A program made the translations under genes and the position numbers. Positions 25,676 to 37,100 of a stretch of DNA of 64,000 nucleotides are shown piece after piece. Position 1 is the stretch's first letter, and the number at the start of each line of letters is the position of its first letter. The notes under the pieces are model-generated. The model was not told the DNA's origin, did no database searches, and saw only the letters and a list, made by a program, of their open reading frames with translations. Source of the DNA: Proteromonas lacertae (Eukaryota; Sar; Bigyra; Opalinata; Proteromonadidae); contig NGBS01000295.1 of the NCBI GenBank assembly GCA_002245135.1, positions 1 through 64,000 on the forward strand, read 5' to 3'.

Positions 25676-27946
25676 TTGTATATTAGTAATTGATGCAAGT
25701 GGAACAAAACCAACTGATACATTATCAGGTGGAGGAAGTGGAGGAACAATATTTCTATCATTTGGATCTATAAGTGGTAATTTATCACTAAATATTAATG
25801 GAGGAAATGTATTTTTATTATATTTATTTATTATTGTTTTCCTATATGCGAATAGGGAACAGAATTAGGAGGTGGTCCTGGCGCAGGAGGTAGGTTATCA
25901 TTTCAATTAAAAGACACATCAATGTGTGGTAAATCATCAACATCAGCGACATTGAATATATCATCTAAAGGAGGAAGTAATAAATTTCGTAAAGGAAACT
26001 CTGGTTCATTATGGTCAAATTGTTTTCCATGTCCAATAGGAAAAGAAGGATTATTATGTACAACCTGTGGAACTGGTTATTATAAAGATAATATATCTGA
26101 ATTATTCTGTGTTCCTTGTACTAATAAACCAACTCATTCAGATTATGTAGAGACTAATAACCCAACATCTCCACTATGTCCATATAAATGTCAAGCTGGC
26201 TATGTAGGTGAATCATGTAATACCCCATCTCAAGGATATTTCAGTTCACCATTAGGTATTATTGTGCTTGGATCTATTGTATTATTATCATTTGGTGTTG
26301 GATTATATTATGCTTATTCAAAGATCAAAGGATATGAATATGATAATGGTAAAAGTGATATAGATTCATTATATAATAAAGATCAATTAAATGAAAGCGA
26401 TATAAGCCATTTCTTATTCAGAATTTATTTTAATGGAGATAATTCTTTCTTTTCAGTTTGGCATATATCTCCATATTTACGCAACGAATTCAATTCACTC
26501 GTTAGTTTCAATAAGTATAGACAGTTTGTAGCAGATTGTAATAAGGAATTGTCTTCTGTTATAAAACCTTATCATTATTTTACATATTTATTAATATATA
26601 TATTTATTTATCCATTATCTTTTGCTTACTTGAAATCAATGAGAAAGAATGTTATTAACCATTTTTCAAAGTATTTAAAGACTGTAGCTCCATATTTTAT
26701 CTATGTAAATAATGGTAAACAATTTACTATGAAATTCGGTTATTCATTTAACCTTGTAAGAGGTTATATTGATGTATTATTTCTTGGTAATTATAGTAAT
26801 AACATGTTATCACCATCATTTTCACCAGGTATAAAATTTCCTTTAGTTATTCCATGTAGTGGAACTGGTACTTATATTGATCCATTTATGATTGATACTA
26901 GAGATATGTTGGTAAGATCAATTCCTCATGCTCAATCTATAAGTGTATTTATTGATCAACCATGGTATGAATTCTTAAAGACAATTAATGATTATTTAAG
27001 ACAAGTTAATAGAAATAATTTGCCTTATACATTACAAGCATTCATTAGTTATTTATCTAATTATGCTGATAATGTATTACAATTGAAACATGCTGGTTTA
27101 ACAGTTCGATTTGGTAGATTTTGGTTAGGGTTTAATTCTGAAGATGAAGAATCATTTGCTCCTTCAAAATATACATTTGGAATAATGGTGAAATTATCCC
27201 AATCAAGACCAGCTAGTTATGATTCTCAAACAATATCAATAAGAGATTTAGCATTAGGATTAAAACGAGTTCCAGTTAATTCAAAGAAAGTATCGAAAAT
27301 GAATTCAAAAGATGAATTGTTGTTGAAAGAAGAGCAAAATGAAGATTTAATTGATACAACCTTACCTATACCAGGTATAATATATAACGATGAAAAAGAT
27401 ATACCTAAGAAGACCATATTTAAAGTAATATCATATTATTTTTCAAAATTTTTACCAAGAAATCTACCTAGTACTCATGAGACAAAATATGATTTGTTTC
27501 TATGGATATTAATGATTTTCTTATTTATTTGTGAATGTGGTATTTTTATAACCTTATTAATAGAATTTTGGTGTTTAAGATCTTATAATTCTGAAGGTGA
27601 AACATGTTCAAGAATTGGCTTATTTGCTTATATATTTATTCCACCTTTAGTTAATATCGTTTCACCAATTTATGGTTTATATTCTGTGTTATTACAAAGA
27701 GCTGTTCATACAAAGAGATTTTTATTATGGAACTTGTATTCATATATTAACATATTTGTATGTATATCTTTAATACCTGTTTCTGCTGATAAACTGGCTG
27801 TAACTTCAATGGTAGTAGTATCTATTATTGTAAGAACATGTTTGAATTATTTTGGTAGTAATTTTGTATCATATTTAGAACATCAAACTAGATCGTTGCA
27901 TTTGTCTTATTCTAGATCAATTATTAATGATAATAATCCAATTTAG
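23390..27946 (+). CDS. Glycine-rich, cysteine-rich multipass membrane protein (1354 aa)
   Basis: Fourteen exons join in frame through thirteen introns of 27-53 nt. Exon starts: 23390, 23725, 23825, 24155, 24243, 24370, 24589, 24747, 24921, 25067, 25165, 25379, 25687, 25856. Intron 1 may end at 23703 instead of 23724, adding seven residues in frame. The protein begins with a signal peptide (MLFVVLFIYYVSFCFC). A glycine-rich beta-type ectodomain follows (GGGSGGSILI, GGGGGGRIAIYV, GGGSGGTIFLSF, GGGPGAGGRLSF), then a cysteine-rich segment (CPIGKEGLLCTTCGTGYYKD, CPYKCQAGYVGESC). After a membrane helix near 26.25 kb comes a cytoplasmic part and a block of C-terminal helices. The order glycine-rich repeats, CPxG cysteine block, helix, then RIYFNGDNSFFSVWHIS and FLGNYSNN resembles a plant family of about 1400-aa glycine-rich proteins, recalled rather than searched. 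Function unknown. Confidence 0.8.
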
Positions 27947-28135
27947 TTATTATGTTGTTGTTACTATTACTGCTGTTATATTTTATGTTTTATAATTTCT
28001 GTTATAATAATAATTATTATTATTAAACAATTTTGGAATTTTGGAATTTTCGATAAAAATAATTGGAGAACAAATCTTTGAACAAAAAATCATTTGTTAG
28101 TTCTTTAAAATTCTCAATAGTTCTTTGCTTATTAA

Positions 28136-28982
28136 ATGTCTAGAACAGTATATATAATGATCTACTTTTAGACGGAAGCTGCTAAATATGCTGAACAATG
28201 CGCTATGTCAAGATATAGCTGTAAATCATACAAAGACAAGCCGATTTCAGAAGGTATACTTGAAAGAATACTTGGGCATGCACAGGTATTATTATTAATA
28301 TATATGTTATTCAGAGAATGTGTACATCAATGAATTACCAACCTTATCGTGTAATTGTAATTAGAAGCGCAGGTGAAAGAGAAAAGTTTAGAAATTGTTT
28401 ATTACCTGCTAATGCTGAAGCAACATCAACTTGTCAAGCTTATGTTGTATTTGTTGCAGATGTTAGTATAATTATGAATTTATATGTTTTATAGATCCAT
28501 CCAATTCAGCTAAAATGTTTGAAGATATGATGCATAGATCAACAGCTCCTCAAGGAGCGATTGACTATGCTGTTTCTACAGGTAATCTATCTATTCTTTT
28601 ATCTAATAGTGACAACAATGTTTCCACCAGAGGCATGCACTGGAAAAACATCTGTTGCAGCTGTATATTTATCATTATATATCTATATTAGTCATGGGCT
28701 CATAAAAGTACAGGTTTAGTAATGGGTGCTTTTGAAATGTTGTGTGTATCATACGGTTTAGTCACTAAAGTCATGGAAGGATTCTATCCAGACAAAGTTG
28801 TTGATCACTTGAACATTCCTGAAGGCTTTGAACCATCTGCTGTTTTTGCTGTTGGATATCCAGGAAAGGATAGTAAATCACATGAAAGTGTTAGATATAA
28901 ACCTGAACAGGTAATATTCGAAAACAAATTCGGTAATAGCATGAAAAAAGCCTTTAATACAGATCCAAAAATCAAGAAATAG
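28136..28982 (+). CDS. Nitroreductase-family flavoprotein (235 aa)
   Basis: Exons 28136-28147, 28172-28285, 28315-28465, 28495-28581, 28610-28662 and 28692-28982 join in frame through introns of 24, 29, 29, 28 and 29 nt. The N-terminal SRYSCKSYKDKPISEGILER is the classical FMN-phosphate-binding opening of nitroreductases. SMNYQPYRVIVIRS is the second strand, and SWAHKSTGLVMGAFEMLCVS is the helix that packs on the flavin. EPSAVFAVGYPGK is the conserved end. These enzymes reduce nitro compounds, quinones or flavins with NAD(P)H and are common in anaerobes. No targeting sequence was seen. The first exon is only 12 nt, so the start is less certain than the rest. Confidence 0.85.
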
Positions 28983-29081
28983 AAACATCATAGAGTTTTA
29001 AATACTATTAAATACTATTAAATTTATGTGTATGAAATTCAAAAATTTGTTTGAATTTGGCTTAATCCTTTACAAAAAGAA

Positions 29082-30548
29082 CTAAATATCAGCGGGATCG
29101 ACGTAATCTTTTGGTTTTAAAGGCACTTCAACATATGTGCCAAAATCATCATCTGGCCCTATCTTTATATCTTTTTTATTCTCATACTTATTCACAATGC
29201 CAATTTCAATAATGCTATTCGTTGAATCAACTGTAACAGCAAAATTATTAATATTATTATCATCACATTCATTTTCATTGTTATTGCATTCTTGATATTC
29301 AATTCTTCTTTTAATCCAAGTATTATAAGCAGCAATAGATGTTAAAAATGGGAATATACTACACACTAATAAAGCACTTCTTAAACCAAACTGTTCTGGT
29401 TTTATTTTCAAATATTTACCTATATATTTCAATTTATCACTATGTTCCACTTTATCTGCTATTAATCCCATTAAAAATGGACCAAATCCACCTCCAAAAT
29501 CTCCAGAAGCTGCTAATATTCCTACTAATGAAGGACCAGCCATTGAATATCGAGTATAAGCAATAATTAATGCACCTGGCCATAACATCGAACAGCCAAA
29601 GCCACATATACCACAACACAATATATTCAACCAATTAAATGGAGATAAAGACATAAATAAATAACAGAATGTAACTAATAAAGCAGAACATACTAGAAAT
29701 GGAGATAGTTTTATTTTTTGACTATTTCTAGCAAATATTACTCTTCCAATACCTAAGAATAATGCAAATAATGAAACTCCTATCATATCTCCAACTAATT
29801 TATTAATATGTAAACCTTTTTCCATATAAGTAGAAGGCCATTCAACCATTATAACTTCTGCAGCAGATCCTACCATAATTTGAATCATTACATAATATAA
29901 GAATTTTTGGTGCAATAATTCCAACATTGATATATGTCCCCATTCGTCTTGTATTTGTTTAGGATAAGGAATGTAACATGAATACACTGCTTGTATTATA
30001 GAAGGAATCATTAAGAAATACATTATACCATACCAATACGAATAACTGACGAAGTGAACATATAATGATAATAAAGATACAGTTAAGATTTGACCAACTG
30101 CATAAATTGAATGAGAATAACCCATTTGAACAGCTGGATCATTCGATGGGATTGAATTTACTATTGAACTTGCCAATAATTCTCCTAAACCACCTCCAGC
30201 ACCTGTGAAAAAAGATCCAATTATAAATGTGACATAAACATTTTTAAATAAGTATGGAGTAAATGCAAATATTAGTAATCCAAATGCATTGATTATTGGA
30301 GCAGCTATTACAAAGTATCTATATCCCATTCTATCCAAAAACGGACTACAACTAATATCTGCGAATATTTGTCCTATATATGATATAAGTGACAGTGTTC
30401 CTATTTGTTCAAATGATAATGAGTACTCTTCTTTCAATGGTGACATTAAAATACTAATGTAAGTAGTTTGTATGGCATGCACTATATTTGCTAAATAACA
30501 ATTCAGTAATGTTGAATCATATGTTTCTAGAAACCTTAAAATCTTCAT
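29082..30548 (-). CDS. Major facilitator superfamily transporter, sugar-permease-like (488 aa)
   Basis: Single-exon gene. I take the first ATG, at 30548 (MKILRFLETYDSTLLNCYL), rather than the open frame further upstream. About twelve membrane helices are visible. DRMGYR after helix 2 is a form of MFS motif A, and GSFFTGAGGGLGELLAS and CCGICGFGCSMLWPGALI are glycine-rich helices. The hydrophilic C-terminal tail is Asn/Asp-rich. The segment AEVIMVEWPSTYMEKGL followed by the second six-helix half recalls FucP-type sugar permeases and related bacterial MFS proteins. Lack of introns, unlike most neighbours, may mean recent acquisition or chance. Substrate unknown. Confidence 0.8.
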   Translation of the reverse strand: MKILRFLETYDSTLLNCYLANIVHAIQTTYISILMSPLKEEYSLSFEQIGTLSLISYIGQIFADISCSPFLDRMGYRYFVIAAPIINAFGLLIFAFTPYLFKNVYVTFIIGSFFTGAGGGLGELLASSIVNSIPSNDPAVQMGYSHSIYAVGQILTVSLLSLYVHFVSYSYWYGIMYFLMIPSIIQAVYSCYIPYPKQIQDEWGHISMLELLHQKFLYYVMIQIMVGSAAEVIMVEWPSTYMEKGLHINKLVGDMIGVSLFALFLGIGRVIFARNSQKIKLSPFLVCSALLVTFCYLFMSLSPFNWLNILCCGICGFGCSMLWPGALIIAYTRYSMAGPSLVGILAASGDFGGGFGPFLMGLIADKVEHSDKLKYIGKYLKIKPEQFGLRSALLVCSIFPFLTSIAAYNTWIKRRIEYQECNNNENECDDNNINNFAVTVDSTNSIIEIGIVNKYENKKDIKIGPDDDFGTYVEVPLKPKDYVDPADI

Positions 30549-30813
30549 AATTAGAGAGAAAACAACAGAATTAAATACATTGAAACGGATATATTTTTTC
30601 TTTTTTATTCCTTTTATTACTGATAAAGATGAAATCGTGTGAACCAATTGTTTACAGTTATACGATAGATGCAGATTTCAAATATTTATACAAAATTATA
30701 TTTGTAATAACATTCTTTCTTGGATATCATATAAATATTTCATATGATGTATCTATAGTTTATAATATTGTAATTAGTCATTTATAAACAGTTCATTTCA
30801 TTTTATATATTTA

Positions 30814-31258
30814 ATGTTAATCCTGTTGTTAGTTCTTCTTCTTAATTGCATTTTATCAACAACAGTTGAAGGTATAGTTCTGCATATACTTCTTCAATTT
30901 TAATATATAGAAAGTATAACAATTTATAGAGGGTTAGGATTTCAGCTGCATAGAAAAAGCTATTCAAACAAAACAGTAATTAGAGTATGTAGTGTTGTTT
31001 TGACTATATCTAGTTTATATCATTTGATACAGTTGAATCTATTTTTATTAATGAATCACTTACTTCCACATGTGTATATTATTACTTTGGAATAAATATT
31101 AAGAATGATAAGAATGTGATAGTCCCATTTTATGTATAATTTGTTAGTATATTTATTTTCTTTAGAATTCAAAACCTAATTTAACAGAATTAACTAAAAT
31201 TTATAGAGATTGTTATAATGAATTGGATATTTATAATAACTTAGTCAATTCTGACTAA
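30814..31258 (+). CDS. Short secreted protein, four exons (114 aa)
   Basis: Exons 30814-30871, 30911-30984, 31014-31133 and 31166-31258 join through introns of 39, 29 and 32 nt into 114 codons plus stop. Each exon is shorter than 125 nt, so no single frame reveals the gene. The start MLILLLVLLLNCILSTTVE is a clear signal peptide. The mature part has three cysteines (STCVYYYFG, IYRDCYNELD). No known family. The consistent phase of all three introns supports a real gene. Confidence 0.55.
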
Positions 31259-31494
31259 TTAGACTGTAGCATATATTTATTCTACTTCATTTTTTTTGTT
31301 TAGTATAAACTGTTATAAAAATATGTCATAATCATAGAACAACTAAAAATTCTAATGGATTCTTTTGGATTCTCTTGCATGACACGTGACTGGCTCTAAA
31401 ATGATTCGATAAAGTTCGGTCAAAATCGATACTGAATCGAAAATCTTCGTGTCAATTTTCTCTTAATTTCTCTTCATATTATTCTCGTATCAAA

Positions 31495-33713
31495 ATGAGT
31501 ATTCATTCATTATTTATATAATTTCGATAGAATCAGACTGTCCAGTATTAGATATTCAGAATTTGTGTGTTGCCTGTGATGAAAAAGTATGAGAGTATAC
31601 TATAATATTCATAGGAGATACTTCATGATATCAACTTAAGAATCAACAAAGGAGAAGTGCATGTGTTATTAGGCCAGAATGGAAGTGGTAAAAGTACATT
31701 ATTGAATGTGTTGATGGGTTTAAGTGGTTACAAAATCACAAAAGGCAAAATATACTTCATGGGTGAAGATATAACCGAAATGAGTATCAGTGATCGTGCG
31801 AACTTGGGAATGGGAATAATGTTTCAAAAAGCACCATCTATTCAAGGTTTAAAGTTGAAAACTCTAGTTAAGACTGCATTTGGTAAAAATAAAGATGACA
31901 TCGACATTAGCAATGCTTCTGAACAGAGTAATATGAAAGAGTTTTTAGAACGAGATGTGAATGTTGGCTTTTAGTGGAGGTGAAATGAAAAGATGTGAAT
32001 TACTTCAATTAAGTCTACAAGATCCTGAGTTTATAATGTTAGATGAGCCAGAAAGTGGAGTAGATTTAGAGAATATGAAGTTAGTTGGTGATTCTATTCG
32101 TAGGATTATTCATCGAAGTGATAAAACAAGAAGTGCTTTAGTAATAACTCACACAGGACATATTCTCTCTTATTTAAGTGCTTCAATAAGTCATATTATG
32201 TTAAATGGCAGAATTAACAGTTGTGGTGATGCTAGTGAATGTTTAAAAGTAATTCAAGAAAGTGGCTATGAAGAATGTTTAAAAAAGTTAGGTAGAATAT
32301 ATGACAAAGAATCTACTCTAGTAAATGTTGATCATATTGACAAAAAATGTAAGATTTATGAAGAATGTCCTAATCCTGATAGATTATGTTCATGTGGAAA
32401 GTATCCCTGGGAAAGCTTGCTTATGTGGAAAGCAAAGATGTAAAGGTTGTTTATGCAGAAATAATTTGGCAAAGAATGAAGAGAGATTAAATACAACAGT
32501 AACTGATGCAAATAGTAGAGTTACTGTTAATGTATTTGATGAAGATTTATATTCACCATTAATGGGATGAAATAGATTCATTAACATCATCTCTTCCTGA
32601 GATTAAGACTAAGGAAATTGAGAAAGTAAAAGTTTCATTAGATGATCCAAGTTTGTTCAATGGTGAATACAAACAGCTAAACAATGATTCAGTGTTTACA
32701 GTAGATAGTAATGAAGATGGAATTGAAGTGTTGAAATTAGCTGATGCAATAGCAAAATATCCAGGTTTTAAAGAAAAGTATTTGTGGAGAAATGTTCCAT
32801 TTGATAAAGATGATTATACAAAGGCAGTATATGAACATGAAAAGACTATATATAATGGTTATGTTATAATTGCTCATCCAGGAGCTAAGAATTTAAAACC
32901 TGTTAAAGCTCAATTATTAATGGAACAAATATCAATCCAATATGTTCATAACATTATGATAGCTGAAAAAGGAAGTAGTTTATCTGTTTCTAGTTTTTGT
33001 GGATTTTGTAATAAGAGAGATGAAGATGTTTTACCAGATGGATTTAATGGTCAACATTATGGAATAAGTGAATTCTTATGTAGAAGAAGATGCTCAATTA
33101 TCATTTTCAATGATTCATAATTATTGTTTAAATTACACAATTTATCCAAGAAGTGCCAGCTAGAGTAGAAAAGAACGGAACATTTATTTCAAGTTATGTG
33201 TGTTTAGATCCAGTAAACAAAGTTCAAATGAATCCTACTGCATTCTTGGTTGGTGAAAATGCTATTGCTCGATTTAGTTCCATTTTAGTTTCTCATGAAG
33301 GAGGTGTATTAGATATTGGTAGTACAGCCTTTTTACAAGCTCCAGGAACTAGTAGTGAATCTGTAACTCGTGCTTTAACAAAAGGTGGAACAATTATTGC
33401 TAAAGGCAGAATGGTAAGTGAAAGTGTTAAAACTACAGCACATATTGAGTGTCAGGGAATGGTATTGAAGAAAGGAATCATTCGAAGTATTCCAGAGATT
33501 GAAGGAGGATATGATTGTGAATTAAGTCATGAAGCAGCAGTAGGAAAGATTGCTCAAGAAAAAGTTGACTATTTAATGTCTCGTGGTATAAAAGAAGAAG
33601 ATGCTGTTTCAATTATTATTCGTGGATTTTTAGATGTAAAAATTAAAGGAATTCCTCCAATGTTACAAGAAGAAATTGATTACGTAATGGAAGAGGCAGC
33701 AAAAGGTTTTTAA
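31495..33713 (+). CDS. sufCB: SufCB: fused SufC ATPase and SufB scaffold for Fe-S cluster assembly
   Basis: Exons 31495-31498, 31531-31586 and 31615-33713 (introns 32 and 28 nt). The SufC half shows Walker A (GQNGSGKST), signature FSGGEMKR, Walker B with D-loop (FIMLDEPESGVD) and H-loop (ITHTG). A cysteine-rich linker follows (about 32350-32470). The SufB half has the GISEF, YPRSA, VEKNGTF and APGTSSES blocks, AHIECQGM, and SHEAAVGKIAQEKVDYLMSRG. SufC hydrolyses ATP to drive cluster building on SufB. The fused form is known from a few anaerobic protists, including Blastocystis. Five surplus single bases interrupt the frame: T-run 31969-31972; 32404-32416; at or before TGA 32568-32570; 33073-33080; at or by TAG 33162-33164. 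Removing one base at each gives exactly 717 codons. No organelle-targeting peptide is obvious, suggesting a cytosolic protein. Confidence 0.9.
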
Positions 33714-34174
33714 TTTCCTGAATTACCAACATTTAACTAAACATTTATAATCGTTGTTCGTTGTAAAGTTTTTTATAGGTTTAAATAAAAAGTATCGACT
33801 ACATTATTTCACAAATGCTAAATTACTACATAATTAAATGTACAAATCAAGAAAAACAATTTAATATCAGAAGCTCGACAAAGCTTGAGTGAAAGAAATA
33901 ATCAAGTATCTCATTTGATAATCATGATACGAAATAGAAAAGTGGGGCATTCAACATAATTATATTTTAATGACAGATTCAATGAATATTATGAGATTCT
34001 GATTTTATAAAATTTATAAAAAATCTACTCATTTATGTATGACTAAAATAATTGTATCAATAGCAGCATATTAGTCTGCTCGTTCCTTGGGGTAAATAAA
34101 TAATTGCACAACAAATTCAAAAATTCAAAAAAAAGATGTGAAACGAATAAGTTTGACGCATATCTTCTTTTAGA
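33714..34174. other. Intergenic region before the giant surface protein
   Basis: 461 nt, AT-rich, without an open spliced frame. A small inverted repeat (AGCTCGACAAAGCTTGAG, near 33873-33890) could form a weak hairpin. The promoter of the 34175-46315 gene should lie here; nothing else is recognisable. Confidence 0.5.
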
Positions 34175-37100
34175 ATGAAAATCTTTCTTATTATCGTAGT
34201 GCTTGGTATTTATTAAAAGCAGTTATTTTATATAGGTTTAATATCGAGTAGAGTGAATGGGTTGAGCTGTAGTTATAGTAGATCAACTTTTACTATTCCC
34301 TATAGACAGCCATTTTCTGTAAAAGGTCCATCATGTGATGCAGTTATCGCTTCTTATTCTGTTGATAAGGTTCCTGAAGGTATCTCTTTTAATCCTTTAA
34401 CTGGTGGTTTTAGTGGTGTTGCACCAACCGCTCCAACAGGAACAATAGATAATACAACATCAGTTGTTACTATTAAATCGGTCACTGAACATATAACACT
34501 TAGTTTAGAATTCGTTAGTGGTGTATGGGGTGATAACAAAGGAGGTATTAGTGTAATATGGTTTCCAACAACTGATACAACATTCGATAAAGATATACTG
34601 ACTAAAGTCTTGAATCATGAGGTTAAATACAAAATCAATGTCGTAAATACAATGGACTATACGTGCAATCCAGGTTCTGCTGTTTGTCCATGGTCTTTTG
34701 GAGATGATATAGTTCATATATACAATATTTGGTACTTTTCAGTTTATTTTAGCACAACTGGATCAAAATCATTTACTAACTATAATGAAGGAGACACCTA
34801 TATGTATATCGATAGTATTACCAATCCACAAGGTCCATATAAAAATTATGATTATATAACTAAAACTTATGATGCTGGTTATCACTATTTCATTGTAGCT
34901 CAACTGAATTTAGATAGTCGAAGTAGAATAAAATTTAGTCTTAGCTATAATACTATTACATCATCTAATGTTAATACATGTCCTATTCAATTAGAATCTA
35001 TAGATTATGGTACAGAAAACATTGTATTTACTAAAAATCAATATCAAGAATTACCAATCTATTAACACAGGTTATGTACAAGACTGGACTGCTTCTCCTG
35101 TCTTACCAAAAGGTTTAGAAATATTGAAATCAGGTATAATCGCAGGTACACCATCTGAAGCTAGTGAACATAATAGTTATGATATTATTGGAACATCGTA
35201 TAATGGAAAATATAATGTAACTTTTAATTTAGATATTCAAGTATTAGATAGAACAGTTTCTAATTCAATTCTTGGATTAGAAGGTATGTATTATAAATCA
35301 AAAGGCAGAGGAATTGGAGTATAGAGACATATCGTCATCAAGTGATTCATTGAAGTTTAGAAGAATTGATACTATTGTTCAATCATCCAACTATTGATTA
35401 TAATATTTGGGATGGTTTAAATGGTAATTTTATTTCATCTTTTACAATCGTATGGAAAGGAATATTGAATATTCCAGCAACTGGTATTTATACATTCTAC
35501 TTAAATGCTTATGGTGGTGCTAGATTGAATATTGCAGGTATATCAATCATCAAAGACACTAGTGCTTTTGGTACAAGTGAAGGTTCAACATCATTATCAG
35601 CTGGTTTAGTTGATGTAGAATTATATTATTGGAAAACAAATCAAGATACTGCAAAACAGATTTACTTAGAATGGTCAACAACTTCAATTAGTAGATCTAT
35701 TATACCTGATGCTTTATTCTTCCATTTCCCTGAATATTCTTTTTATTATGAATACAATACCGCTTCTTATTTACTTGATAAACCAATAATCAACAACTGT
35801 CCAATATTCGTTAATATTGATAAAGCTCTTTACACTGTCTATTCAAGTGAACCTGAATTACCTCATGGATTGTCATTTACTGTTGATGGTTGTATCACAG
35901 GAACAATCAGTAATGAAATACCTAAAGGATATATTGAATATATTATATCTGCAAAATCAACTGACGTTTCTAAGAAAATATTAAAGAATAAGATCAATAT
36001 TGATTTTGAAAGTGTTATAGCTCCACAACAATTGATTTATGAGGATATTACTTCAGTAATTGGTGTTTCTGTTTACAAAATACCATTGATTCAAGCTACT
36101 GATTATAGTGTTCAAACCTCTGAATTACCAAAAGGATTGTCTCTTAATTCTGCAAATGGTATAATATCTGGTATTCCAACTGAACCAGTAAGTGAAACTG
36201 AATATAATGTCACTGTTACAAATGCAGCTGGTTCAATAACAAGATCTGTAAAAATCACCATCAATGATTGTCCAAATAATAGTCATTTCTTTCAAATGAA
36301 ATATATAACTGGTAGTGGAACTGGCTTGATTGTTCAAGCTCAATCAAATTCTCAATCAATCTATTATAATAATGATCATAAAGATGATTCATTTTATAGT
36401 TTATATAAGTGTGTTGATAATCCAATGGTCTATGTTGCATTTCAACTACCTGAAGGACGTGTTGGTACTTATGCAATTTATGAGAAAAGTAATATTCTAT
36501 TAAAATATGGGCAATATGAATCAAGAAAAGCAACTAGAATTGATGTTAATTTAGCTTATGAAAGTGTTACAATTACATTCTCCTATCCAGTACAACAAAT
36601 GGATTTAATAGCTGGAGAATATATTAATCTATTACCAACAATATTGATTGGAGGTGTTACTAAATTCAGTTTATTAGAGAATACAAACTTACCGAATGGT
36701 TTATTTTTGAATGAAACAAATGGTTTAATCTATGGAAATGTTGATTCAACTGGTAGTAATGGTAAAATATCAATAATTGCTTCAAATGATTATAAAGGTG
36801 CAACTATGAAATCTGCTGTATATGAAATTAATTATAACTATTACACTGGATGTCAAAATGGTCAAGTTCTATTAGCTGTTAATATTTATACAGGTGAAAG
36901 AAGTTCTCAAGTTTATTTCAAAATTACTGATGCAAATAATCAAGAAATCATCTTAATTAATGGTTTGAATTATAAACAGATATTTAGATACTCAAAATGT
37001 GTTAATAGTGGTAGTTATAATGTACAATATGGTAGTTTAGATAATAAACCATGGGATGGATATACTTATGCTGTAATAAAGAATCGTGATGCATTAGTTG

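Noticed and set aside
31370-31440. E-box-like CACGTG and ATCGAT words upstream of SufCB
   Set aside because: Short words expected by chance; no repetition at other promoters in the window supports a regulatory call.
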